Assembly (NCBI GenBank): GCA_016712465.1
Contig: JADJQZ010000001.1
Coordinates: forward strand, 992,001-1,056,000
DNA from: Candidatus Obscuribacter sp.
GTDB taxonomy: Bacteria > Cyanobacteriota > Vampirovibrionia > Obscuribacterales > Obscuribacteraceae
Length of the DNA: 64,000 nucleotides
Reading direction: 5' to 3'
Below are positions 32,806 through 41,690 of the stretch, piece by piece. Made by a program: the position numbers and the translations under genes. Each line of letters begins with the position of its first letter. Position 1 is the first letter of the stretch. The notes under the pieces were generated by a model, which saw nothing but the letters and a program-made list of their open reading frames with translations, was not told where the DNA came from and searched no databases.

Positions 32806-35800
32806 GAATCTCCCGTACAAGCCGCAGCTGCCATTACCGAAATGTTCGTGTCAGTTCAGATTCTGGCTGATCAGAGCCGTCCACTGAACAAGTACTTGAG
32901 CCTTCTGATTGCCAACCAGTGGTTGATGAATCAGTTAAAGGGCAACGTGGTGCAGGTTTCCATGCCTGACACGGTCCTCACGTTCACAAAGTTGCCCGAT
33001 GGAACTTATGCCGCTCCACGGACCAATGCCAGCGAACTCGTGCTTGCGAGTGGTGCGTACACGCTTACCACTGCCCAGGGCGTAGAGTACTCCTTCGATA
33101 CCGACGGGAACATCGATGAGATCGTTTATCCATTCGGAGTGACAGTGAGCTTTACCTATACCAGCGGGCGCCTAACAAGCGTTTCGAACGGCATGGGTCG
33201 CACTCTGACGCTCAGTTACACGGGAGACCGATTGACCTCAGTTTCCGACGGAAACGGTCGCAGCGTGCAGTATTCGGTGAATGGAAGCAATGAGCTTGTA
33301 ACCTTCACGGATGCAAACGGAGAAGACACCACCTATGACTACAACGGGGATGGAAGGCTGACGCAGATTTTCTATCCGGCCAATCCACTTGTAGCATTCG
33401 TCACAAACACCTACGACAGCCTAGGTCGAGTGATGGAGCAGGAGGACCCCTTAGGAAACCTCTACCAGTATTTCCTAGCCGGCAGCCGCGCAGAGGAGCT
33501 TGATCCTGAAAGCAACAGCTATGTCCTTTATTTCGACAAGTTCGGCAATGACATCCTTGATGTAGATCAGCTCGGCAATGAAACGGTCAAGGAATGGGAC
33601 GGGAGGCAACGTCTGGTCAAGGTTACGAGCCCTGAGGGAAACTATTCGGAGTTCGAGTACGACGACCGCAACAACATTCTGAGCATCACCAAGGTGGCGA
33701 AGCCAGGCTCTGGACTCTCTGATATTGTCTCTGAGTTCACCTGGAGCAGCACGTGGAACAAGGTAGCGACGTTCACAGATCCAAACGGAAATGTGACCAG
33801 CTTTACGTATGATGCGACTACTGGGGTTCTGACCAATGTGGAATATCCGGTGGTCAATTCCCAAACACCTGAGATTGTGATGACTTACACTGCCCGAGGG
33901 CAGGTGGAAGATATTACTGATCAAGAGGGCATGGTGACTCGTTTCACCTATGACGCAACAACGGAGGTGCTGGAGACAGTTGTTCGTGATTACGGAGTGA
34001 GTAAGCTCAACCTGACTACAGTCATGGATTATGACGCCGTCGGTAATTTGACTTCAATCACCGACCCGAACGGGAATGAGGTTTTGCGGGAGTTTGACGA
34101 CAACCGCCAAATGACCAAGAGTACTGCGCCAACGCCGTTCTCTTTCGAGACGCAGTTTGAGTATGACGAGAACGGAAATCGGACCGCCCTGAAGAGGGAG
34201 ACGGGAGATGTCGGGACGCCATGGCAGATTTTCGCATCGACATTCAATGCGGCAAATCTAGTGGAGACCACAACAGATCCCCTTTCTCATGTGACAGATC
34301 TGACCTATGACACGCTGCGCCGCCTGTCTACGGTGGAGGATGCGGAAAGCCGCGTAACCACAACAGAGTACGATGAGCTGAGCCGAGTCCAGAGGATCAT
34401 TGATGCGGCAAGCAACGATGCCTTGACGGCGCAGTACACCGACAATGGGTTGCAAGACTCATTGGAGGATGCTCGGACCAAGGTGACGGCGAAGACCTTC
34501 GATGGTCATGACCGTCTGGTCACCGTTACCTATGCAGACTCAACAACCGAGGAGTTCACGTATGACGACAACGGAAATATCTTGACTTTCCAGAACCGAG
34601 CAGGGGACGAGATTGCCTTCACGTATGACGCCTTGAACAGGCTGATTGAAAAGGCACCGGATGGACAGGCGGTTGTGAGCTTTGAGTACGACCTTGTTGG
34701 TCGGTTGACCCAGGTATCCACACCGGTGGTTACGGGGAATCCTGCCAGCGGCGACTATGACTTCGTCTATGACGGAGCCGGAAGGCTGATTACGGAGGAG
34801 TTACCTGACAGCAAGCAGGTCCAGTATGAGCTCGATGACAACGGGAATGTGACGAAGATTACCTGGCCGGACAGTTACTATGTCCAGCGCGAGTATGACG
34901 AGCTGAATCGGTTGACCGCCGTCAAACTCAATGGCTCTGGGACACCAGCGCTGCAGTTTGACTATGACGACTTGTCGAGGAGAACCAAGATCACCTATGG
35001 AAATGGAGTGGAGACAAACTACACCTACAACTGGGATGACACGGTGGAGAGCATCGAGCATGTCTTCTCGGGGTCAAGCGTCAAGTTTGAGTACGGCTAC
35101 AACAACGTCAGGGAGGTGACGACACAGGATGTGGATGATTCCACCTACATGTGGCATCCGGCATCAGGCGGCACAGTAACCTATGCAGCGGCAGGAGATG
35201 TGAACGAATATCCAACGGTGGGCGGAGTCTCGTATGCGTACGATGACAACGGCTGCCTGACGGATGATGGGACCTGGGATTTCGCGTATGACACTGAGCA
35301 GCATTTGTTGTCAGCGACGGACGGCTCAACAACCGTGGACTTTGTGTATGACGGGCAGCATCGGCAGACGCAAAAGACTGTAGGAGCCGCGAAAACGCGC
35401 TTCATTTACTCGGGGTGGCAGCGGATAGCTGACTACAACGGGGCGACGGATGCGTTGCAGAATCGCTTCGTGTACGGCGTCGGTCTGGATGAACCGCTGA
35501 TTATTGTGAGCAGCGGAGGCACTCTGACCTATCTGCATCACGACAAGATGGGGTCACTGGTGGCTACGAGCAACAGCTCTGGAGTTGTGACGAACAAGAA
35601 CAAGTTCGGTCCATTTGGGGAAATCACGACCTTGGCGGGAACGGCAGGATTTGGGTTTACCGGACAGCGGTATGACTCTGAAACCGGGCTCTACTACTAC
35701 AAGCGTCGGTATTATTCTCCGAAGATCGGCCGCTTCTTGCAGCCGGATCCGATTGGGTACAGAGACAGCTTGAACTTGTATACATACGCGAAAAACAATT

Positions 35801-36246
35801 CTCTTCAGTATATGGATCCGTTGGGCCTAGAGGCTTCAGACGGATTCCAGAAGTGGTGGGATAGCCTTGATCCCCTAACTCAATTGCTTCTGATAATTGC
35901 TGCTCTTGGCGGTGCAGCAGCAATTAATCCGGCTCTAGCAGCTGCCATTCTTGCAGCCGCTGGCTTGAGTGGTTGTGGTGTGCAAGACGTGAACAAAGCA
36001 CAAGACGTATCACGGCAAGATGATGCAAAGGAATTGCAGAAGCGTCAAGATAATCCGACGCAATCTGATAAGCAGACAACTAAAGGGCCTGATGGAAAAA
36101 ATCAGACCAGTGGCGATCCTCAGCCGAATCAAGGTCAACAAGGTCAAGGTCAGAGTCAGGCTCAAGGTCAGGCACAAACTCAGAGCGAGCAGCAAACGCA
36201 GTACAATCCGACCACCCAGAGGAATCAAACGTATGCTCCACGGTAA
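32806..36246 (+). CDS. RHS protein, longest copy, truncated at its extreme 5' end
   Basis: The frame is open from the element boundary (EspvqaaaITEM...), with the first ATG at 32842, giving about 1134 residues or more. It has an N-terminal RHS region, then more than fifteen YD repeats (YDDNGNILTFQNRAGDEIAF, YELDDNGNVTKITWPDSYYV), and the core GFTGQRYDSETGLYYYKRRYYSPKIGRFLQPDPIGY. The tip is only about 130 residues. It is made of a hydrophobic Ala-rich segment (LLLIIAALGGAAAINPALAA) and a Gln-rich tail (QGQQGQGQSQAQGQAQTQ), with no recognisable enzyme domain. No signal peptide or secretion domain remains. A terminator follows at 36283-36320. Confidence 0.88.
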   Translation, partial: ESPVQAAAAITEMFVSVQILADQSRPLNKYLSLLIANQWLMNQLKGNVVQVSMPDTVLTFTKLPDGTYAAPRTNASELVLASGAYTLTTAQGVEYSFDTDGNIDEIVYPFGVTVSFTYTSGRLTSVSNGMGRTLTLSYTGDRLTSVSDGNGRSVQYSVNGSNELVTFTDANGEDTTYDYNGDGRLTQIFYPANPLVAFVTNTYDSLGRVMEQEDPLGNLYQYFLAGSRAEELDPESNSYVLYFDKFGNDILDVDQLGNETVKEWDGRQRLVKVTSPEGNYSEFEYDDRNNILSITKVAKPGSGLSDIVSEFTWSSTWNKVATFTDPNGNVTSFTYDATTGVLTNVEYPVVNSQTPEIVMTYTARGQVEDITDQEGMVTRFTYDATTEVLETVVRDYGVSKLNLTTVMDYDAVGNLTSITDPNGNEVLREFDDNRQMTKSTAPTPFSFETQFEYDENGNRTALKRETGDVGTPWQIFASTFNAANLVETTTDPLSHVTDLTYDTLRRLSTVEDAESRVTTTEYDELSRVQRIIDAASNDALTAQYTDNGLQDSLEDARTKVTAKTFDGHDRLVTVTYADSTTEEFTYDDNGNILTFQNRAGDEIAFTYDALNRLIEKAPDGQAVVSFEYDLVGRLTQVSTPVVTGNPASGDYDFVYDGAGRLITEELPDSKQVQYELDDNGNVTKITWPDSYYVQREYDELNRLTAVKLNGSGTPALQFDYDDLSRRTKITYGNGVETNYTYNWDDTVESIEHVFSGSSVKFEYGYNNVREVTTQDVDDSTYMWHPASGGTVTYAAAGDVNEYPTVGGVSYAYDDNGCLTDDGTWDFAYDTEQHLLSATDGSTTVDFVYDGQHRQTQKTVGAAKTRFIYSGWQRIADYNGATDALQNRFVYGVGLDEPLIIVSSGGTLTYLHHDKMGSLVATSNSSGVVTNKNKFGPFGEITTLAGTAGFGFTGQRYDSETGLYYYKRRYYSPKIGRFLQPDPIGYRDSLNLYTYAKNNSLQYMDPLGLEASDGFQKWWDSLDPLTQLLLIIAALGGAAAINPALAAAILAAAGLSGCGVQDVNKAQDVSRQDDAKELQKRQDNPTQSDKQTTKGPDGKNQTSGDPQPNQGQQGQGQSQAQGQAQTQSEQQTQYNPTTQRNQTYAPR

Positions 36247-36282
36247 TCGTGGAAACGACTTCAGATTAGGTTAGTTTTTGTT

Positions 36283-36320
36283 GAAGGGTAAGGCGTATTA
36301 CTCCTTACCCTTCATTTTTT
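36283..36320 (+). terminator. Intrinsic terminator after RHS 2
   Basis: GAAGGGTAAGG (36283-36293) is inverted as CCTTACCCTTC (36303-36313), followed by ATTTTTT. It lies 36 bases beyond the RHS stop codon. Confidence 0.75.
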
Positions 36321-36376
36321 CATACGGTCTCTTCGTTAACTCAAGCCACCAAGTGCACTGTATATTGACAGTCAAC

Positions 36377-37300
36377 TTATCGTTCTTTAAGCATCTTGAG
36401 ACTGTGAGACCAGTTCTCTTTGATCGCAACGACTGTAGGATGGTTATCACTAAAGTGATTTTTGCTCAGTTGATAAGCTTCTTTGTATAACTCAACGGAC
36501 TCTCTAAATTGCCCCTTATTTTCATATAGTCGTGCAAGATTGTTCATGGAGATAATGGTATCGGAATGATTTTTGCCAAGAGTTTTGCAGTCGATTCGAA
36601 GGGCCTCGCTCAATAACCACTCAGCACGTTCATAGCTTCCTTGGACCCGATACAATTCACCGAGATTTCTCATAGTAATAGCAGTTTGCGGGTTTTCATA
36701 TCCCAAAGTCTTGGTCTCAGAATCAAGAGCACTTTTAAATAGAACTTCGGCATTGGAATTGCGACCTTGCTGTTTGTAGAGCACAGCAAGATTGTTTTGA
36801 AATTTAGCTGAGAGAAGTTCGTCGCTGCCATTAGAGTTTTTTGCAATTCGTATAGCTTCAAGCATTAATTGTTCTGCCAGGGGAAAGCGATGTTGCTCTC
36901 TGTACACCTCCGCTAGATTATTCAAAGACTTAGCTGTTTCCAAGTGAGTGGGACCATAAATCTGACGATGAAGGGCAAGGGTTCTGCTGTAGAAGGATTC
37001 TGCTTCAGTGTACCGTCCGCGTTCAAAAAGCATGAATCCCAAATGATGTGATGCGAGGGCGCATACTTGAGCACCATTATCTCCTGAACTCGCGAGAATC
37101 GCAGCACGCCAGGATTTTTCGGCAATAGAATAATTTCTGCATTTATATGCAATGTCTCCGCTTACTGATAGTAATTGTGCTTTCCAAATTTCTAAGCGAG
37201 CTGACCAGTCAATAGGAAAGGCTATTAGGCAAACCGCTACCATTAGCGAAAAAATGAATACCGCTGATCGTCGAGAGATTGGCATAGAGAAGTACATCAT
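36377..37300 (-). CDS. Membrane-anchored kinesin-light-chain-type TPR protein
   Basis: A protein of about 307 residues with an N-terminal membrane helix (SAVFIFSLMVAVCLIAFPI). The TPRs follow the NB-ARC/kinesin-light-chain pattern: RYTEAESFYSRTLALHRQIY with GPTHLETAKSLNNLAEVYRE, then LGYENPQTAITMRNLGELYR and GKNHSDTIISMNNLARLYEN. Such repeats mediate protein binding. It converges with RHS 2 across a terminator. A few in-frame ATGs compete for the start; I use the MMYFSM start, while the longer 37333 start is possible. Confidence 0.75.
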   Translation of the reverse strand: MMYFSMPISRRSAVFIFSLMVAVCLIAFPIDWSARLEIWKAQLLSVSGDIAYKCRNYSIAEKSWRAAILASSGDNGAQVCALASHHLGFMLFERGRYTEAESFYSRTLALHRQIYGPTHLETAKSLNNLAEVYREQHRFPLAEQLMLEAIRIAKNSNGSDELLSAKFQNNLAVLYKQQGRNSNAEVLFKSALDSETKTLGYENPQTAITMRNLGELYRVQGSYERAEWLLSEALRIDCKTLGKNHSDTIISMNNLARLYENKGQFRESVELYKEAYQLSKNHFSDNHPTVVAIKENWSHSLKMLKER

Positions 37301-37423
37301 AAGTTTGCCCCGACTTCTACACATCTTTAACATATCACATATATGTTATGGGTGACATGGTGTTTTTACGAAACAGGGCGATAGCATGAGACAACGGCTC
37401 TATTAGTAATCCCCCCTGAGCAT

Positions 37424-37735
37424 TCAGGAAGGTGAGCATATGATGCCTGAGCACGCGAGGGGGCACATTCCGTTGATACCGGCCAGATCAGCATACTTGC
37501 GAATGATCTGTTGGACATGCCTGGGAGTGAATGGCTGTTTCAGCCTGGACTCTAATAGGAACAGATTTCCTGGATGCGGGTCAATGTAGGCTCTACTTTT
37601 CGCCAAGATCATGGTCGGAAAAGGTGGTGAACATTTCACAATGGCTAAGGAATTACCCTCTCTTTTAGAGGAAAGAGCTAACAATCGCTGATTGTCTGAA
37701 TTCAGTTTATGGTGAGAATAGTCTTGAATATACAC
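37424..37735 (-). pseudogene. Decayed tyrosine-recombinase fragment
   Basis: The minus frame has PGNLFLLESRLKQPFTPRHV, then QQIIRKYADLAGI. It resembles the stretch of XerC/D-like integrases just before the HxLRH box (LFL...pls.r.v...ik.ya..aGi). The following HxLR is not found, the frame ending in PLACSG. No start and no catalytic residues are retained. It is unrelated to the 431-residue integrases of the island. Confidence 0.45.
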
Positions 37736-37849
37736 CCTTCTTGACTAATTAGTCTCGTTCCTATTTCTGCACCACGGTCCAGTCGCCAGGTTTTACTTCC
37801 GGGGGACTTTAATTCCGTTCTCATTCCGATCACTGTATTTGATTACCCC

Positions 37850-38097
37850 GCCTCGTTGGCTGAAACACCAAATGGATAACCCTTTTGGGAGTCGAATTTA
37901 TCACCGCCCCCCAGGCTGTGGTCTTTACGGCTCCCTCTTTTTTCGCTCTTTTTCTCATTCTACTATACTATGCCGCAAGCGTGGTGCAACCCCTCATTAT
38001 CAGCCGCATTCGCAGCACCGCTGCTAAGTTGAAAATGGTCGCCGTCATTCCGCCGGCACCCAATAAAAAGACCGCCCAGAATGAACTGAGGTTTCAT
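37850..38097. repeat. Dispersed composite repeat, copy 3
   Basis: Has GGCTGAAACACCAAATGG, the TTTTGGGAGTCGAATTTATC segment, the CGGCTCCCTC segment and a GAAAATGGTC...CCGCCGGCAC segment, ending at GACCGCCCAGAATGAACTG (from 38070). Like copy 1 it then runs directly into the 3' end of the duplicated TPR gene, so repeat plus TPR gene form one duplicated unit. Confidence 0.65.
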
Positions 38098-38126
38098 TGT
38101 TGCCTCGCAGTCCCAAAAGATGCAAT

Positions 38127-38693
38127 TTAAGTCTTAGTCTCTTTCTTATCATTCAATCCCGCTTTGACAGCAGAAGAAGTACCGGCGGAACTAGGCATCA
38201 TGCTGATTTTGGTGCCTTGCTCGAAGTTGAAAAGCCGAACAGGAGAGGACATGGAAACTTGCTTTTCTTCAAGGTCCTTGACCTTTTGAGCAAGCGCGAC
38301 AGTGAAGTCATGTCGCTTGCCGAGGAATTCAGAGCAGGTAGCAAGGCAACCGGAGAGGATATTTTTAGCTTCGGCGAGCTCGCCGTTTTGGATGTGGCAG
38401 GACGCGAGCTTCTGGCCCAGGGTAATAGAATCGAGGCTGGGAGTTTGGTTATCACCGTTGGCGAGAGTGTAAGCGCATTTGAATTCGGTAAGAGCTTCAT
38501 TCAGGCGGCCTTGAGCCAAGAGGATGTCACCGAAGTGTTCAACAGTGGAGATGAGGCGAGGGTCGTCCGGAGGGAAAGTGTAGGCGCAATCAAGAGCGTG
38601 GCGAATGAGAACCTCGGCAACAGTGAGGTTGTTCTTGAGGAAGGCTGATTCGGCAAAAGAGCAATAGAGTTCCCAATCAGTGGCTTGGTTCAT
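38127..38693 (-). CDS. Cytosolic TPR protein, intact member of a duplicated pair
   Basis: 188 residues without a signal peptide. TPR helices cover about residues 8-140 (WELYCSFAESAFLKNNLTVA, EHFGDILLAQGRLNEALTEF, GQKLASCHIQNGELAEAKNI). A Ser/Lys-rich tail follows. The function is unknown. A second copy at 28471 is nearly identical but lacks the first 27 codons. Both copies are preceded on the plus strand by the composite repeat. Confidence 0.75.
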   Translation of the reverse strand: MNQATDWELYCSFAESAFLKNNLTVAEVLIRHALDCAYTFPPDDPRLISTVEHFGDILLAQGRLNEALTEFKCAYTLANGDNQTPSLDSITLGQKLASCHIQNGELAEAKNILSGCLATCSEFLGKRHDFTVALAQKVKDLEEKQVSMSSPVRLFNFEQGTKISMMPSSAGTSSAVKAGLNDKKETKT

Positions 38694-38888
38694 GAAAGTA
38701 CCTCGTTGAGGCAGCGAAAGAAAAGCCTCCGAAGGGTGGAGGCCTCTCTCAAGCGTTTGGCGACGTGGAATGAATCTCTAAGAGATATGATTCACGAAAA
38801 TAGCGACAAAGTAACGGGCAGAAGGAAATAAGCAGATTAAATCCCCGACAGTGAGTGTTCGTAAGCAGATCTGGCTCTAGAAACAGTA

Positions 38889-39471
38889 AAACCGCCCAGA
38901 ATGAACTGCGGCGGTCTTAAGGCTATCGTCTGACAGTCCCTTGCGTGGACTCGATATTTCTACTGCGTCAGTCAGAGTCGACAGATAGCGGGCTGGTTGC
39001 TACGGTTTCGGGTCTGCGCAGACCTGGCGTTTCCACAATGCCCCTCGGCTCAAAGCGATGAACCAAATTGGTCGCCGCTCACCGTGTATGCATTAAGAAT
39101 AGTGGGTTTTGAGGATAGTTCCAGTACCCCGGAAAAGGTCTAAGGAAGAAAAATAGGGCTGCCAAAGGTGGCGGTGAAACTGCCGCAAAAGAGAGCGGGA
39201 AATTGTCAGAAGCCTGAACTAGACCAATATGCGGCGGCTCAAGGGTGGATGTTTTATGGATATCTACTAAATATCCAAAACCACTTTTCTGTATGTCCGT
39301 AGCGCTCTTTGAGGGTGGTTGGCACACTTACCCAGGTGCCACCACTATGTCAGGTTGGCGCCACCCTCCGCCAACCGAAGGCGGCAGCAGGGATGACTGC
39401 CCGCGGCCGCCGGTTGACTGCGGGAGCCAACCTGACTGCCCAAGTCCGCACTGAGCTGCGGAGGGCAAGCT
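38889..39471 (+). promoter_or_regulatory. Long conserved leader of a GP88-family gene (copy A)
   Basis: Shared almost base for base with 44536-45120. It starts at the hairpin ACCGCC/GGCGGT (38891-38896 and 38910-38915) and contains the palindrome GGTCTGCGCAGACC. An operator-like inverted repeat TGGATAT/ATATCCA lies at 39257-39263 and 39271-39277. Next to the gene is a nested set of hairpin arms: GTCAGGTTGGC (39349-39359) can pair with GCCAACC (39370-39376) or with GCCAACCTGAC (39426-39436). Mutually exclusive pairing of this type is typical of attenuators. Length and conservation suggest a functional leader. Confidence 0.5.
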
Positions 39472-39910
39472 ATGGATGGAATGTACGGATTGGAGCTGAC
39501 GAGGAATTCGAAAGTTGGGTGGGCGTTTAGCGTGTCGAGGAAAGAGAGCTGCATTGGGGCGACAGAAGCCTGCCGCACCCTCTGCTATGGCAACGGCGTC
39601 AGGTACAGCACAAAGGGAGCCAAGAGAAAGAGGGAGAGAAACTTCCGCACGGTAGAGAGGCTGCTTGCGCTAGGGGGACCGGAGCTATTGGCCGACAACC
39701 TGGTGCACTTGATAGACATGGCGAGACCGACGGATTGGCTAGTGGCGAAGCTGTCCGGTGTGAAGACGAGGGTGCCGTGGAGTTTGAGGCTCTTTGACAT
39801 TGGAGACGTACACCGACCGGAAGTGGCATATGCGTGGTGTTTTGCGGCGATCAAAAGACCAGATTGCTTGTTGTGGTTCTATTCAAGGTCGTTTGTGGAG
39901 CCTGAGATAC
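39472..39910 (+). pseudogene. 5' fragment of a GP88-family gene, interrupted by an integrase element
   Basis: It encodes the first ~145 residues: NSKVGWAFSVSRKESCIGAT, the CxxxxxxCxxxC-type cluster and RLFDIGDVHRPEVAYAW. It stops in VEPEI-(R) where element copy 3 begins after GAGATAC. In the intact gene at 45121 this position continues with TGAAGAAGCTGGCG. The missing half is not on the other side of the element; RHS sequence is there instead. Confidence 0.85.
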
Positions 39911-41689
39911 GTACAGGAACCCTCATGAGTGTGAGCTGGTCTGGGTTGTGCGACTTGTGTAGTCGCATATGTAGACGCGCGTTGGTGATGTTCTGCGCTC
40001 TTGCATTTTTGAGGTGCCGCAGGCGCAAGAGTCTGAGAGTTTTCTACAGGTGCAGGTGTAGACATTTTGTAGGCAGAAGATCTGTCTACAAGATCTCTAA
40101 GCCGCCGAGTGGTATGAGCAACTGAGTGACTTCGGTCAATGGTTTCTCCCCAGCGAGCGGCAAGGAGAGTGTTTTTGTGTCGATGATTCCGAGCTGTTCG
40201 ATAAAGGCATCAGTGATGCGCACCATGTGCTTGCGGAGGCGTTCGATGTCTAGAATTAGATAGTGACCGGTGGTGTCACTCGAAACGCTGTGGTTAACAA
40301 GGCGCTTTAGGGCGTAAGGAGGAACGTCCTGCTTTTCAGCCATGGTCAAGAAAGTGCGCCGGAGGTCGTGGAAAGTGAAGTGAATAGAACTCTTCGCCGT
40401 TACCCGCTTAAGAAGTTCGTGGCTAGGGCTGAGATGTTTGTTTCTAAGTCGGCAAGATTGGAAGACCCATTCGGAATGGTTGCGGTAGACGTAGCGTTTT
40501 CTGAGAAGAGCAATAAGAAAGTCGGTGAGAGGCAATTGATGCTCGCGGTCAGATTTTGTTTGTGAGCGAGGTATGGTCAGAAGTTTGTTGTGGAAATCGA
40601 CATAGGTCCACTTGAGACGTCTGGCTTCGCCACAGCGCAGACCGGTGAGGAGGAGGAAGAGCAGGAAGTCGCGAGACACTTCGTGGGGAAGGGAACTGAC
40701 CGCCAGGTACCAGTCTCTAAGCTTGTGGTCGGGAATGATGCCTCGGCGGGGATGGATGCGGTGCCAGGACCGATTGCGAGAGAGCCTGGAAACAGGATTC
40801 TCTTTGAGAAGAAGTTCGTCGTCATTACCGAATCTATCGGAGGCAAAATTGATTAGAGAGCCTAACTTTTTGAGGGCGTTGTTTGCACGACCGTGTCCGG
40901 AGGTGCCAAGCCTGTTAGGGCGAGAAGTTAGCTCTTGATGTCGTTGTTCGACCATGTCTTTGGTGATGGCGGTAATCGGTAGGTCGAGCCAGTCACTGAG
41001 ATGAGAGTTGATGGAGTAGACATAGTTGCGACGGGTCTCGTCGCGTAGAGGCTTGATTTCGAGAAACTTCTGTAACACTTCACGCAGTGTGATGTCTCGA
41101 AGAGTGTTGATGCGCTTGCCGGTTCTGGGGTCGTTACCCTTAGCCAGCTCACCGAGCATAATGCAGGCATGCTTTTGGGCGAGTCAAAAGAAATGTCGCT
41201 ACATTTGCCGATGGTGATTCTGCGAGAAGCACCGGCAATTCGTCGTTCAAGAATGTATGACTTGCACTTTCTAGTGACACGAATTGCGAAACCTGGGACA
41301 TCATCGTCACGATAGAAGCGTTGACCCGAAGTGGTTAGGTGGATTTCGTTTTCGACGAATTCTTTGGTGAGTTTTGCCATAGGCAGGTGCTCCGCAGTTG
41401 AGAGTAGCAGTGATGATCGGATGCCAGAGTTAGGTTGCCGAGCCGACGTCAGCGCCCCAGTAATTTAAAAGACGGTGCGGAGGCGTAAAAAGTTCACTGC
41501 GATGGAAAATTATTTGTTGCTCGGTGCCTACACGGCATCTACAAAAGAACGAAGGTCGCTTTCCTGAAAGGTGCTGGTGACGGGGACTCTTGAGACTTGA
41601 CCAGTGCTGAGGTTTCTGTGTAGGTATACACGCCTGCCTACACGGCTTTGAAGACGCCCATCAATAGGACAGTGTGAGGGTTCCTGTAC
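39911..41689 (-). mobile_element. Integrase-only element, copy 3 (1779 bp)
   Basis: Perfect 15-bp terminal inverted repeats at 39911-39925 and 41675-41689. It is almost identical to copy 1, but its integrase has a one-base deletion. The left flank is inside a GP88-family gene and the right flank inside an RHS gene (NLTRTTYPDGYY), again different loci. Confidence 0.88.
40086..41380 (-). pseudogene. Frameshifted integrase (copy 3)
   Basis: The same 431-codon gene as copy 1, but at about 41171-41178 the run reads CTTTTGGGCGAG instead of CTTTTTGGCCGAG. This one-base loss shifts the frame after codon ~67. The N-terminal frame (from 41380) continues as nonsense, and the rest is open only from an internal start near 41159. 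An internal start would lack the arm-binding domain, so activity would need protein from another copy. Confidence 0.85.
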
Positions 41690-41690
41690 A

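Noticed and set aside
36100..36246. Gln-rich end of RHS 2 as a toxin domain
   Set aside because: The segment is low-complexity Gln/Gly/Ser without fold-like patterns; no enzymatic motif can be supported.
39079..39327. Minus-strand frame ending PLFLMHTR-like, also open at 44727-45212
   Set aside because: It is open in both leader copies, but the copies differ by many non-synonymous changes and the region is better explained as a conserved GP88 leader.
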